A stretch of 64,000 bases of DNA from Verrucomicrobiota bacterium (GCA_027493615.1 JAOSKK010000035.1:1-64000); one strand, 5' to 3'; positions 44,421 through 56,625 are shown, counted from the first letter of the stretch. Translations and numbers: made by a program. Notes: generated by a model not told the origin, from the sequence alone.

Positions 44421-44458
44421 GCAAAAATGACCGAGGCAGCCTCGCGGCCGCCTCGGTC
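44421..44458 (-). terminator. Rho-independent terminator of the DHOD-like gene
   Basis: The stem GACCGAGGC (44429-44437) pairs with GCCTCGGTC (44450-44458). On the minus strand it is followed by ATTTTTGC. It lies 40 bases beyond the stop of the minus-strand gene at 44499. On the plus strand no T-run follows. Confidence 0.7.
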
Positions 44459-44498
44459 TGGGACGTGGCACGGTTTTCGGAAACCGGGGTAACCTGCG

Positions 44499-45494
44499 TT
44501 ACGCGGGTTTCCAGGTGGAAATGATGCGCATGTATTGGGCGCGCTCGAACGCGGTCGGGTCCGGACACTTCTGCTGGCTCATCGAACCCTTCAACTGCCC
44601 CACGGACTCGTACTCGTGCTCTTCGAGCCACCGTTTCATCTCCTGCTCGATGACGGCGATGTGGGTCATGCCTTTGCGCAGCAACACCGAGCACAGCATC
44701 GTGACGTCCGCGCCCGCCATGAGGATCTTGAGCGCGTCGTGCGCGGTGTGGATGCCGCTGGTCGCGGCCAGGCTGGCCTTGATCTTGCCGAACAGGATCG
44801 CCACCCAGCGCAGCGGCAGACGGCGCGCCTGCGGCGTGCTGAGCAGGATGCTGTGCTCGACCTCGAGGTTCTCGAGGTCGATGTCCGGCTGATAGAACCG
44901 GTTGAACAGAACCAGCCCATCCGCCCCCGCCGCGTCCAACTGGCGGGCCATGTGCGCCATGTTGCTGAAGAAGGGGCTGAGCTTGACCGAGACCGGCAGC
45001 CGGACGGCCTGCTTCACGCTCTTGAGAATGTCGAGGTAAGTGGCTTCGACCGCGGTGCCCGGCAGGTCCAAGTCCGTCGGGATGTAGTAGATGTTGAGTT
45101 CGAGGGCGTCGGCACCGGCCTGCTCGATCTTCTTCGCGTACTCGGTCCAGCCACCCACCGAGGCGCCGTTGATGCTGGCAATGATCGGAATGCGGGTGGC
45201 TTGCTTGGCCCGCCCGATGTGCTCGAGGTAGTCGTCAGGTCCCAGCCGGAACTCACCCACTTGCGGAAAGTAACTCAGGGACTCGGCATAACTCTCGGTG
45301 CCCTTCTCGAGCATGGCGTCGAGTTCCTCGCTCTCGCGCCGGAGTTGCTCCTCAAAAACCGAGGGGAGAACGATGGCGCCGGCGCCGGCGTCCTCGGCGC
45401 GTTTGATCTCGTCCAGGTCGCGCGTCAGCGGGCAGGCCGATGGCATAAGCGGGCTGCGGAGCTTGAGGCCCAGGTAGGTCGTGCTCAGATCCAT
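44499..45494 (-). CDS. Dihydroorotate dehydrogenase-like flavoprotein
   Basis: 331 residues from ATG 45494: MDLSTTYLGLKLRSPLMPSA, DAGAGAIVLPSVFEEQLRRE, PIIASINGASVGGWTEYAKK, ADALELNIYYIPTD, LPVSVKLSPFFSNMAHMARQ, GADGLVLFNRFYQPDIDLE and SGIHTAHDALKILMAGADVT (FMN phosphate site). This is the TIM-barrel class often annotated as DHOD-like. The stretch after LELN lacks the Cys/Ser-Pro-Asn motif of true DHODs, so pyrimidine synthesis is doubtful. It lies 77 bases downstream of the pyruvate:ferredoxin oxidoreductase gene on the same strand, so it may use the same redox carriers. Confidence 0.85.
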   Translation of the reverse strand: MDLSTTYLGLKLRSPLMPSACPLTRDLDEIKRAEDAGAGAIVLPSVFEEQLRRESEELDAMLEKGTESYAESLSYFPQVGEFRLGPDDYLEHIGRAKQATRIPIIASINGASVGGWTEYAKKIEQAGADALELNIYYIPTDLDLPGTAVEATYLDILKSVKQAVRLPVSVKLSPFFSNMAHMARQLDAAGADGLVLFNRFYQPDIDLENLEVEHSILLSTPQARRLPLRWVAILFGKIKASLAATSGIHTAHDALKILMAGADVTMLCSVLLRKGMTHIAVIEQEMKRWLEEHEYESVGQLKGSMSQQKCPDPTAFERAQYMRIISTWKPA

Positions 45495-45571
45495 AAAATG
45501 TCGTTCAGAGGGTTAGCGGGGACAGAAGGGGGGCCGGCCCGACGCGAGCGCCGGGCCGGCCCGAATTACCA

Positions 45572-49184
<3,613 letters not shown>

Positions 49185-49410
49185 GGTCCGGTTTCGTAAT
49201 CGAATGTTCTCGGCCCTTTCCCCCGACCCGTCCGACCGTACCGGGGAAAACGGCAAATCCCCGAGGGCGGGCGGCCGGGGAAAAGCCAGTCTCGTTCGCA
49301 CACCGGACCCGCGCCGCCACTCGTCGCGCGGAGCATGCGCAGGCGGGGTTCGACCGGCTCTCCCTGCCTTGGCCAGTGCTAGCCTTTTTTTGGTCCGGGC
49401 GAGGTGAACG

Positions 49411-49447
49411 GGCCGCGTGTCGGACCCGGACCGTCCGACACGCGGCC
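49411..49447. repeat. Perfect 15-bp hairpin between leuA and nifJ
   Basis: GGCCGCGTGTCGGAC (49411-49425) and GTCCGACACGCGGCC (49433-49447) pair without mismatch around a 7-base loop. There is no T-run on either side, so it may be a structural repeat or a factor-dependent stop rather than a simple terminator. 49185-49502 contains no gene. Confidence 0.7.
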
Positions 49448-49472
49448 TTGCTCAGCGCCCCAAGCTTCACCC

Positions 49473-49503
49473 GATGTTTTCGCGACTGCGTCGCGAAAAC
49501 ATC
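49473..49503. repeat. Perfect 14-bp hairpin abutting the leuA stop
   Basis: GATGTTTTCGCGAC (49473-49486) pairs with GTCGCGAAAACATC (49490-49503) around a 3-base loop. It begins at the last base of the leuA stop codon and probably ends or stabilises the leuA transcript. No T-run follows, but the stem itself has a TTTT tract. Confidence 0.6.
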
Positions 49504-51077
49504 TAGGGTTGACCGCCGTTCGGACGACGGCTGCCCGCCTGCCCCAGGAACCGGTTGACGGCATTGAGGTAGGCGCGCGCGCTCGCTTCGATCACGTCCG
49601 TGCTCGCTCCGCGCCCGGTCACGACCTGGCCCTGGCCAAAGTCCACGTTGGCCGTGACTTCGCCCAGGGCGTCTTTGCCCTGCGAAACCGCGCGCAAGGA
49701 GTACTCGCGCAGCGTGCCGTGCGTGCCGGTGAGCCGGTCAATCGCCTTGAGCGCCGCATCCACCGGACCGTCCCCGATGCTCGCATCCTGGCAGAGCGCC
49801 ACCTCGCCCTTCTTCCCGTTCGCCTTGCGCAAGCGGACCGTGGCGGTGGGGACGGTCTGGTTGCCGCTGGCCACGTGCAGGTACTCCAGCCCCCAGGTCT
49901 CCGGCACTTCCGTGATCAACCCTTCCACCAACGCGCCCAAGTCGTCGTCGTACACGAACTTCTTCTTGTCCCCGATCTCCTTGAACCGGACAAACAGGGC
50001 GTTGAGATCGGCCTCGCCGAGCGTGAAGCCGAGCTGCCGCAAGCGCAGTGCAACCGCGGCCCGCCCGCTGTGCTTGGTGAGCGGCAACTCCGTCTGCCCC
50101 CACCCCACCTCGCACGGGTCCATGATCTCGTAGGTCTCGCGCTTCTTGAGGATGCCGTCCTGGTGGATGCCGGCGCTGTGGGCAAAGGCGTTCTCGCCCA
50201 CGATCGCCTTGTTGCGCTGCACGAGCAGCCCGCTCATCCGCGAGACCAGCTTCGACGACTTGACGATCTGCCGGGTGTTCACCCCGCACGTCACCCCGGC
50301 AAACACATCCGCCCGCGTGTGCAGGGCCATCACCACTTCCTCCAGCGAGGTGTTCCCCGCCCGCTCACCGATCCCGTTGACCGTGCACTCGACCTGGCGC
50401 GCGCCCGCCTGCACCGCCGCGAGCGAGTTCGCCACCGCGAGACCCAGGTCGTTGTGACAATGCACGCTGATCACGGCTTTCCCGGAGGCAAACGCCGGTA
50501 CCGACTCGTGCAACCTCCGGATCAACGCGCCGAACTGCTCCGGCACCGCCCAGCCCACCGTGTCCGGGATGTTCACCGTGCTCGCCCCCGCCGCCACCAC
50601 CGCCTGGCAGACCTCGATGAGAAAGTCCGGCTCCGTGCGCGACCCGTCCTCCGGTGAGAACTCGACATCCGCCACGTGCGTCCGCGCCCGCTTCACCCCC
50701 TCGACGGCGAGCCGGAGAATCTCGTCCCGCGCTTTCCCGAGCTTGAACTCGCGATGAATCTTCGACGTGGCCAGAAACACGTGGATCCGCGCCCGCTTCC
50801 CGGCCGGCTTTACCGCCGCCCCGGCCGCGTCAATGTCCTTGGGCACGCAGCGCGCCAACCCGGCGATGGTCGGCCCCTTCACCTCGCGCGCGATGGCCTG
50901 GACCGCGCGAAAGTCGCCGTCGCTGATCACGGGGAAGCCCGCCTCAATGACATCCACGCGCAGCCGGGCAAGCTGCCGGGCCACCTCGAGCTTCTCCCGC
51001 AGGTTCATCGAGGCGCCCGGGCACTGCTCCCCGTCGCGAAGGGTCGTGTCGAATATGATGATCCGATCTTTCTTCAT
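49503..51077 (-). CDS. leuA: 2-isopropylmalate synthase
   Basis: 524 residues from ATG 51077: MKKDRIIIFDTTLRDGEQCP (catalytic start; R and D bind substrate and metal), DVIEAGFPVISDGDF, VEFSPEDGSRTEPDF, ISVHCHNDLGLAVANSLAAV (metal-binding H-x-H), NGIGERAGNTSLEEV, AFAHSAGIHQDGILK, then the C-terminal regulatory domain (YLHVASGNQTVPTATVRL, DASIGDGPVDAALKAIDRLT, GRGASTDVIEASARAYLNAV) that senses leucine. It condenses acetyl-CoA with 2-oxoisovalerate, the first step of leucine synthesis. The frame is intact. Upstream it carries a leader peptide and attenuator, so its expression should follow leucyl-tRNA supply. Confidence 0.95.
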   Translation of the reverse strand: MKKDRIIIFDTTLRDGEQCPGASMNLREKLEVARQLARLRVDVIEAGFPVISDGDFRAVQAIAREVKGPTIAGLARCVPKDIDAAGAAVKPAGKRARIHVFLATSKIHREFKLGKARDEILRLAVEGVKRARTHVADVEFSPEDGSRTEPDFLIEVCQAVVAAGASTVNIPDTVGWAVPEQFGALIRRLHESVPAFASGKAVISVHCHNDLGLAVANSLAAVQAGARQVECTVNGIGERAGNTSLEEVVMALHTRADVFAGVTCGVNTRQIVKSSKLVSRMSGLLVQRNKAIVGENAFAHSAGIHQDGILKKRETYEIMDPCEVGWGQTELPLTKHSGRAAVALRLRQLGFTLGEADLNALFVRFKEIGDKKKFVYDDDLGALVEGLITEVPETWGLEYLHVASGNQTVPTATVRLRKANGKKGEVALCQDASIGDGPVDAALKAIDRLTGTHGTLREYSLRAVSQGKDALGEVTANVDFGQGQVVTGRGASTDVIEASARAYLNAVNRFLGQAGSRRPNGGQP

Positions 51078-51172
51078 GTGCTTTCAGGTTGCTGACTTTC
51101 GGTGGCCGGCTTCCCTGTCCCCGTCGCGGCATCCGCCGCGCCGACACCGCAGCGACGGGCCGACCAAAGGAA

Positions 51173-51205
51173 ACGGCCCCATCGCCACTGCGGCGGTGGG
51201 GCCGT
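51173..51205 (-). terminator. leuA attenuator terminator hairpin
   Basis: On the minus strand ACGGCCCCA pairs with TGGGGCCGT, extended by four more pairs, around loop GCAGT; TTTCCTTT follows. It lies 19 bases beyond the leader peptide stop and 95 bases before leuA. Its 5' half (51190-51203) can instead pair with 51229-51242 in the leader (13 of 14 bases), the antiterminator. Confidence 0.75.
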
Positions 51206-51224
51206 GAAAGTCCGCGGAATCGCG

Positions 51225-51281
51225 TCAAGGCCCGACCGCCGCGCCGCCCAGCAGCAGCGCGCCCGTTCCCAGGCCCAGCAT
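51225..51281 (-). CDS. leuL: Leucine leader peptide (attenuation)
   Basis: An 18-codon frame from ATG 51281 to TGA 51225-51227 reads MLGLGTGALLLGGAAVGP: five Leu, three of them consecutive CTG codons (51249-51257). A ribosome stalled there for lack of charged tRNA-Leu would leave 51229-51242 free to pair with the terminator's 5' arm and keep transcription going. A ribosome reaching the stop would cover that segment and let the terminator form. The geometry fits classical amino-acid attenuation of leuA. The ribosome binding site is weak (GGAACC). Confidence 0.75.
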   Translation of the reverse strand: MLGLGTGALLLGGAAVGP

Positions 51282-51307
51282 GACGTTGGTTCCGTTCACC
51301 GGGCGGG

Positions 51308-51335
51308 ACACTAGCGGCCCGGACGTCCTCGTCAA
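51308..51335 (-). promoter_or_regulatory. Promoter of the leuL-leuA transcript
   Basis: On the minus strand TTGACG (51335-51330), a 16-base spacer, then TAGTGT (51313-51308). Transcription would start about 51297-51301, some 20 bases before the leader peptide. Good -35, moderate -10. Confidence 0.55.
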
Positions 51336-51401
51336 CGCCCATCTTCCCGGAAGCCCCGAGTTCGGCTTTGCTTCCCCCCTGCACTGCGGCAGCCTCCGGG
51401 C

Positions 51402-51893
51402 ATGGCGTTTGAGTTCAAGCTGCAGCGCCGCGTCGAGTTCTCTGAGACCGACGCGGCGGGGATCGTCCATTTCTCCCAGTTCTTTCGCTACATGGAGTCC
51501 GTCGAGCACGCCTTCATCCGCTCCCTCGGCCATTCGGTGCTCTGGCACGAACCCGGTCCGCCCTTGGGGTTTCCCCGCGTCCACGCCAGTTGCGACTTCA
51601 AGGCGCCCCTGCGCTTCGAGGACCTGGTCGAACTCCACCTCCTGGTGCGCGAAAAGCGCTCCAAGACCCTCACCTACGAGATCCGCTTCACCAACCTGAG
51701 CGCCACCCCTCCGCGCGAGGCCGCCCGGGGTCGCGTCACGGTCGTGTGCGTCGCCCGCCATCCCGATGGCACCTTCACCGCCACACGCCTGCCCCACGCA
51801 CTGACGGAGAAGATCAGCGTCGCCCCCGCCGAACGGCTCGGGCCCGTCACAGAAGGTAGCGAGGGTAACAAAGACCGGGCCGCTCCTTGTTGA
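51402..51893 (+). CDS. Acyl-CoA thioesterase, 4HBT/YbgC type
   Basis: 163 residues from ATG 51402: FKLQRRVEFSETDAAGIVHF, SQFFRYMESVEHAFIRSLGH, FPRVHASCDFKAPLRFEDLV and KRSKTLTYEIRFTNLS. The hotdog fold with T-D-A-A-G-I-V-H-F carries the catalytic Asp (as in Y-x-D-x-x-G-x-V-x-x) of 4-hydroxybenzoyl-CoA-thioesterase-like enzymes. It is divergently transcribed from leuL-leuA. The physiological substrate is unknown. Intact. Confidence 0.85.
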   Translation: MAFEFKLQRRVEFSETDAAGIVHFSQFFRYMESVEHAFIRSLGHSVLWHEPGPPLGFPRVHASCDFKAPLRFEDLVELHLLVREKRSKTLTYEIRFTNLSATPPREAARGRVTVVCVARHPDGTFTATRLPHALTEKISVAPAERLGPVTEGSEGNKDRAAPC

Positions 51894-51949
51894 CTTCGCT
51901 TTCTTCTGTGGACATCCGGTCGGCGGCGTGGTCTTTCATTTCGAACGGC

Positions 51950-52581
51950 TTACCGCAGGAACTTGAGCGCCAGGAAGCCCCCCACGCCCAGTGCAAGCAG
52001 CCCCCAGGCGAGCCAGTCAAAGTACTTTTCAATCAACCCCTTGACCTGCGGCCCAAACACATAGATCACACCCGCCACAGCGAAAAACCGCGCCGACCGC
52101 CCCAGCATCGACGCCAACACCAGCGTCGGGAAACTCACGTGGAACACGCCGGCTGCCACCGTGAAGACCTTGTACGGAATCGGCGTGAAAGCGGCCGTCA
52201 GGATGGCCACGAACGCGTTGCCTTGGTACAGCGCCTGCACCTGGTCGAAGACGGCCTGCGAGAAGATGTACGGGATGAAGAAGCCCTTCGCCACGTGCCA
52301 GGCGGAGTACCCGATCACGTAGCCCAACATCCCGCCCAGAACCGACCCCACCGAACAGACCGCGGCAAACCAAAGCGCCCGCCGCGGCGCCCCACGCTCA
52401 GCGCCAGCAAGAGCACATCCGGTGGCACCGGAAACACCGAGGACTCGATGAAGGCGATCGCGAACAAGGCCCAGGTGCTGCCGGGCCGCTCGGCCCAACC
52501 GACCGTCCAGTCATACAACCGTCGGAGCACGTGCCGCGGTCGCGCCAGCGCACCAGTCGTCGGGTTGGACGCCACATCCAT
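51950..52581 (-). CDS. DedA/YqaA-like membrane protein (frameshifted)
   Basis: From ATG 52581: WTVGWAERPGSTWALFAIAF, IESSVFPVPPDVLLLALSVG, then after a frame change near 52395 WFAAVCSVGSVLGGMLGYVI, GYSAWHVAKGFFIPYIFSQA, AFTPIPYKVFTVAAGVFHVS and FAVAGVIYVFG. E-S-S-x-F-P-V-P-P-D and A-A-F-T-P-I-P-Y-K are signatures of the YqaA branch of the DedA/SNARE-associated family, small multi-pass inner-membrane proteins probably involved in lipid flipping or proton-motive-force upkeep. About 210 residues when joined. Divergent from creD. Confidence 0.78.
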
Positions 52582-52630
52582 GGCCGCGCAGTGGAGGAGA
52601 AATCGCGCGGCCCGTCAAGCCTCTCCCCCT

Positions 52631-52690
52631 GTAGGAGCCGACGTCAGGAGGCTCACTCCCGAGCCAGAGTCTCGTCACCTCGACTCCTAC
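52631..52690. repeat. Dispersed palindromic repeat A, variant copy
   Basis: The left arm GTAGGAGCCGACGTCAGGAG (52631) and the right end CGACTCCTAC (52690) give an imperfect hairpin. The core CCGACGTNAGGAGGC is shared with the GTAGCC elements, with GGAG replacing the first GCC. It lies between the divergent membrane-protein gene and creD. Confidence 0.6.
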
Positions 52691-52761
52691 CGCGTGGGTG
52701 CCCGTCGGCCCGAACCGTTCCTTGGCCTCCGCTCCGCATTGAGTGTGAACAACTCGCGAAT

Positions 52762-52778
52762 ACTTTGTATTGCAAAGT
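52762..52778. promoter_or_regulatory. Candidate operator 1 upstream of creD
   Basis: ACTTTGTATTGCAAAGT, a near-perfect palindrome (6-bp arms). A second similar site lies 182 bases further on. Both fall in the 410-base gap before creD, suggesting a dimeric repressor. The regulator is not encoded nearby. Confidence 0.45.
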
Positions 52779-52944
52779 GTCTGGAATCGAGGTTACCGTT
52801 CCCCCGTGCCATGCACCGTGCCCGCGCCGTTGAAACGTCATTTGATCCGCCATAAACCTGACGGCTCCTGCCACGGCACACCTTTTTCACCTGCCCCCGC
52901 CCTCCCCTCCTCACCCCCTCGATTCCCGCCGACAATCTCGGACA

Positions 52945-52959
52945 CTTTGCATCGTAAAG
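52945..52959. promoter_or_regulatory. Candidate operator 2 upstream of creD
   Basis: CTTTGCATCGTAAAG, sharing CTTTGYAT and AAAG with operator 1 (52763-52777) and ending 32 bases before the creD start. The symmetry is weaker than in site 1. Confidence 0.4.
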
Positions 52960-52991
52960 CTTTTGGCTGCGAACCCTCAACTCCTCATCCC

Positions 52992-54387
52992 ATGAACCCG
53001 CTCCCCCACTCCAGTCCGTCCCCGCTTCCCACCCGTCGCAGCCCCCCTCGGCCGCCACCGCACCGTCTACAAGCTCCTGACCGTCGCCACCCTGGTCCTC
53101 CTCGGCCTGGTGCCCCTGAGCCTGATCCGCGGTGTGCTGGCTGAACGTCGCCAACGCCACCAGGAAGCCCTCGACACCATCACCACCCCCTGGGGAAACC
53201 CCCAGGTCATCGCCGGTCCCATCCTCGTCGTGCCCTACCAACGCCACGTCAAGACCTGGAAGGAACAGATCGTCAACGGCCGGTCCGAACGGTTCGAGAC
53301 CACGGACACGGTCGTGGCCCGCGCGCACTTCCTGCCGGCGGAACTCGACGTCACCGGCCAACTGGAGCCCGAGCAATTGAACCGCGGCATCTACGAGACC
53401 ACCGTCTATCGCGCCGGCCTGAAGCTGTCCGGCCACTTCACGCCGCCGGGGTTCACCGAGTGGAAGGTCGCCCCGGAAGACATCCTCTGGGACGACGCGC
53501 TCGTGTGGGTGGCCATCAGCGATCTCCGGGGTGCCAGCGAGACGCTCACGCTGCGGTGGGGCGGACGCGCTCTGGCACTCGAACCTGGGGCGCCGTCCGG
53601 CACACTGGGTCCCGCCCTGCAGGCGCGTGTGCCCGGGTTGCCCATGATCGGCGAGTCGACCGCCTTCGAGTTGGCGCTCAAGTTGAACGGCAGCCGGAGC
53701 CTGCAGTTCGCCCCCTTCGGCATGCACAACCGGGTGCGCCTGACCTCGACGTTCCCCGACCCCAGCTTCCAGGGCGCCTTCCTGCCCGCGCACCGCCAGA
53801 TCTCTGCGGGCGGGTTCGAGGCGGACTGGCAGGTGAGCTACTACGGGCGTGGTTATCCCCAGCAGTGGTCGGACGCCGATCGCGATCTGCTCCGCAACGA
53901 CGACTTCTCCGCTTCCCTGTTCGGCGTGGGGATGGAGCCGGTGATGAACAGCTACCGGTACGTCGAGCGGGCCATCAAGTACGGCGTGCTGTTCCTCGCG
54001 CTCGTGTTCACCGCCTTCTTCGTGTTCGAGGTGCGCTCGCTGGCCCGCGTGCATCCCCTGCAGTACACGCTCGTGGGGGCCGCGTTGTGTCTGTTCTATC
54101 TCGCCCTCCTGTCCTTGTCGGAGGTGCTCTCCTTCGGCTGGGCCTACACGCTGGGCGCGGCGGCGGCCACCGGTCTCGTGGCGGCTTACAGTGCCTTCGT
54201 GCTGCGCGGCGCCCGTCGCGCCTGGCTGGTGGCGGGCGGTCTGGCCCTCATCTACGGCTTCCTGTACGTCCTGTTGCGGCAGCAGGAATACTCGCTCCTG
54301 TACGGCACGGCCGGCTTGTTCTTGCTGCTGGCCCTGATCATGTACGCCACCCGGCATGTGGACTGGTACGCCCGCGATGACCAGTGA
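52992..54387 (+). CDS. creD: CreD-family inner membrane protein (frameshift in a C run)
   Basis: ATG 52992 begins MNPLPHSSPSPLPTRRS; one base must be corrected in the C run 53042-53047 to read on into GRHRTVYKLLTVATLVLLGL (first membrane helix). Then ITTPWGNPQVIAGPILVVPY, a large periplasmic beta domain, and four C-terminal helices (YGVLFLALVFTAFFVFEV, YTLVGAALCLFYLALLSLSE and two more). PILVVPY and Y-V-E-R-A-x-K-Y-G-V-L-F are CreD marks. In enterobacteria CreD belongs to the CreBC envelope-stress regulon; its biochemical role is unclear. Two palindromic sites upstream suggest repressor control here. About 465 residues after correction. Confidence 0.85.
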
Positions 54388-54463
54388 CCAGAGCCGCGGT
54401 TCGGACGACGCCCATACAGAACGGCATTTGCCTGGAGCGAACTGAGCGCCGAGAGTCTGCGCC

Positions 54464-55513
54464 ATGGCTGACAAAATATCGCGGTTCGAGCGAACCCGCG
54501 CCGCCCGCCAGTTGGCGCAACTGGCGGGTCAGGGTGTCTTCCTCGGCACCTCCTCCTGGAAGTACCCGGGCTGGTGCGGCACGCTCTACACCGAGGATCG
54601 GTACCAGTTCCGCGGCCGGTTCGCCGAGCGTCGCTTCGAAGCCGGGTGCCTCGCCGAGTACGCCGAAGTGTTTCCCACCGTGGGCGTCGACGCCACCTAC
54701 TATCGCTTCCCCGAACCGCGCGCGATCGAGGAGCTCGCCGCCCAGGCACCGGTGGACTTCCGGTTCTCGTTCAAGGTGACCGCCGACATCACGTTGAAGC
54801 ATTTCCCCTCCCTGCCCCGGTTCGGGCCGCGCGCCGGCGAGTCCAATCCGCGTTACCTCGATGCGGCCTGCTTCGTCGCGAACTTCCTCGAGCCGTGCCG
54901 CCCCCTCGCCTCCCGGCTCGGCGTCCTGATGTTCGAGTTCTCCCGTTTTCGTGCGACCGATTACGCCCGCGGACGCGACTTCGTGGCGGCATTGGACGCC
55001 TTCCTGGGCCAGCTCCCCGCCGGCTGGCCCTATGCCGTCGAGATCCGCAACCCGACCTTTCTGCAGCCGGCCTACTTCCAGGTCCTGGCCCGGCACGGCG
55101 TGAGCCACGTCTTCAACAGTTGGCAGGCCATGCCCCCGATCGACGCACAGTGGCGCCTCGCCGGGTGCCGGAGCGCCCCGCGGTGCGTGGTGGCCCGTCT
55201 CCTCCTCCGTCCGGGTCGTGAGTACGCGGAGGCGGTGCGCCGCTTCCAACCCTACCGCGAGATCCGCGATCCCTATCCCGAGGGAAGGGCAGCGGCCATC
55301 CACCTGATCCGCGAAGTCCTCGCCGGGCGTGGTTCGAGTCGCGCCTTCCTCTATGTCAACAACCGTTTCGAGGGCAGCGCGCTGCACACCATCGCCGCGC
55401 TGCTCGACGCGCTCGTCCCCGAACCGCCGGCTCGTGAGGCAACCGCTCCAGGCCGCAGCCCCCCACGGATGCGTCCGCGACCGGATTTTGACTTCCTCTT
55501 AATCACTCTATAA
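54464..55513 (+). CDS. DUF72 (YecE-like) family protein
   Basis: 349 residues from ATG 54464: GQGVFLGTSSWKYPGWCGTL, FRGRFAERRFEAGCLAEYAE, VFPTVGVDATYYRFPEPRAI, FRFSFKVTADITLKHFP, RLGVLMFEFSRFR, YAVEIRNPTFLQPAYFQVLA, HGVSHVFNSWQAMPP and AFLYVNNRFEGSALHTIAAL. The G-T-S-S-W-K-Y-P-x-W and N-N-x-x-x-G-x-A patterns define this TIM-barrel-like family of unknown function. The second half (near residue 250) departs from the usual Y-x-R-x-H segment but is open. Intact, 76 bases after creD. Confidence 0.82.
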   Translation: MADKISRFERTRAARQLAQLAGQGVFLGTSSWKYPGWCGTLYTEDRYQFRGRFAERRFEAGCLAEYAEVFPTVGVDATYYRFPEPRAIEELAAQAPVDFRFSFKVTADITLKHFPSLPRFGPRAGESNPRYLDAACFVANFLEPCRPLASRLGVLMFEFSRFRATDYARGRDFVAALDAFLGQLPAGWPYAVEIRNPTFLQPAYFQVLARHGVSHVFNSWQAMPPIDAQWRLAGCRSAPRCVVARLLLRPGREYAEAVRRFQPYREIRDPYPEGRAAAIHLIREVLAGRGSSRAFLYVNNRFEGSALHTIAALLDALVPEPPAREATAPGRSPPRMRPRPDFDFLLITL

Positions 55514-55851
55514 TTTCCCGCCAACGGAAGAACCTACCGTCCTTCGAGTGCTTCCGTTCGCCTCGCCCTCGGGCAGAAGGAGCGACCTGAGGGCGGGGGC
55601 GCCGGGACGCCTCCCGCGCCACCGCGTTCCGTCTCGAAGGGGAGCCAGCGGACGCCGCGGTGTCCGGGCTACCCTCGCCTGGCCATCACCGCAACCCGCG
55701 GGCACCCAGGCGATTTGCCACCAGATCGGCCTGATCGGCCGAATCCCGGCATCATCAGCCACCGCGCGCAGCACACTGGCCGCCACCTGGCCCCGGGCAC
55801 CGGACGGGCAAGCAGCCCTTCGCTTCATTGGCATTTCCCGCATTCCCAGCG
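55514..55851. other. Gene-free stretch before the tRNA
   Basis: GC-rich with no recognisable coding frame; the long minus-strand frame covering it begins inside the tRNA gene and is spurious. I see no clear terminator or promoter. Confidence 0.5.
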
Positions 55852-55937
<86 letters not shown>

Positions 55938-56064
55938 TCACCGACCTCGCGAAGGATGGATGGTGCGCTCGGTCCGTCAACCTCTACCTCGTCGCGAACT
56001 GGCCCGCGAGGGCGCAGGCCGGTGACGCCCGAGGCGGACGTGCTCCCCAGGCTTTCGCGAGCCG

Positions 56065-56292
56065 CTACTGAACTCGGCAGTCGAGGATCTGGGCGTCTGT
56101 CACCAACTGGCCGTTTCCGTTCACCGTGTAGATGAACAGCGCATCCAGAGTCAGACGCAACCCATCCTCCGACACATAGCGCTCATGGCTGCGCCACCGG
56201 TACACTTCACCGGGACCAACGTGGATCGTGTCACGGGCTGGCATTCCATTCTGGGAATAGTAAACGCGGCCGTTGGTCTCGCCGATCAACAC
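56065..56292 (-). CDS. Small hypothetical protein or C-terminal fragment
   Basis: 75 residues: MLIGETNGRVYYSQNGMPAR, DTIHVGPGEVYRWRSHERYV and SEDGLRLTLDALFIYTVNGN. It is beta-rich with no signal peptide. The codons upstream of the ATG (KGGYYV) also look coding, and the frame runs into the MITE-like element at 56318. It may therefore be the tail of a larger protein cut by that element. No family recognised. Confidence 0.4.
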   Translation of the reverse strand: MLIGETNGRVYYSQNGMPARDTIHVGPGEVYRWRSHERYVSEDGLRLTLDALFIYTVNGNGQLVTDAQILDCRVQ

Positions 56293-56317
56293 GTAGTATC
56301 CGCCCTTGCTGGAGAGC

Positions 56318-56417
56318 CAATGGGGTCAAACATTGACATTTGACATTTGGACACCTGAGCGACTGGCGACCGATCCCGTGGACTTCAATTGTCAAATGTC
56401 AATGTTTGACCCCATTG
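56318..56417. repeat. MITE/REP-like element with perfect 28-bp inverted ends
   Basis: The left end 56318-56345 (CAATGGGGTCAAACATTGAC...) and the right end 56390-56417 (...GTCAATGTTTGACCCCATTG) are perfect inverted repeats of 28 bp around 44 bases. Such ends, with the GGGGTCAAACATTGACATTT core, resemble elements I associate with REP-type transposases, but no transposase is present here. Confidence 0.85.
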
Positions 56418-56525
56418 ATTTCTTCGTTCAGCGAAGAGCGGGAGTGGCGTCTGGGTCACAAGCCTGGGCTCACTTCGGAAGACCAGACATCCCACCGCCG
56501 AACCGGTGGCAACCCCTGAACGACC

Positions 56526-56590
56526 GTTTCAACTTTCAACGCCCAACTTTGAACCTCCCCCTTCGAACTTCCGATTTCGCCTTCCCAGTT
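56526..56590. repeat. Dispersed repeat C, copy near the membrane-protein gene
   Basis: On the minus strand it reads GAAGTTCGAAGGGGGAGG followed by TTCAAAGTTGGGCGTTGAAA. It matches the segment at 58003-58048 in the short-chain dehydrogenase gene (GAAGTCCGAGG, TCAAAGTTGGACGTTGAAAG). Confidence 0.6.
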
Positions 56591-56625
56591 GACCCCTTTC
56601 CGTCCCGGCGTACGCTACTGCCATC

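Noticed and set aside
44499..45494. True pyrD dihydroorotate dehydrogenase
   Set aside because: The active-site motif following LELN lacks the Cys/Ser-Pro-Asn signature, so only a DHOD-like call is made.
51078..51225. T-box riboswitch upstream of leuA
   Set aside because: No T-box sequence or specifier-loop architecture is seen, while a leader peptide and alternative hairpins explain the region.
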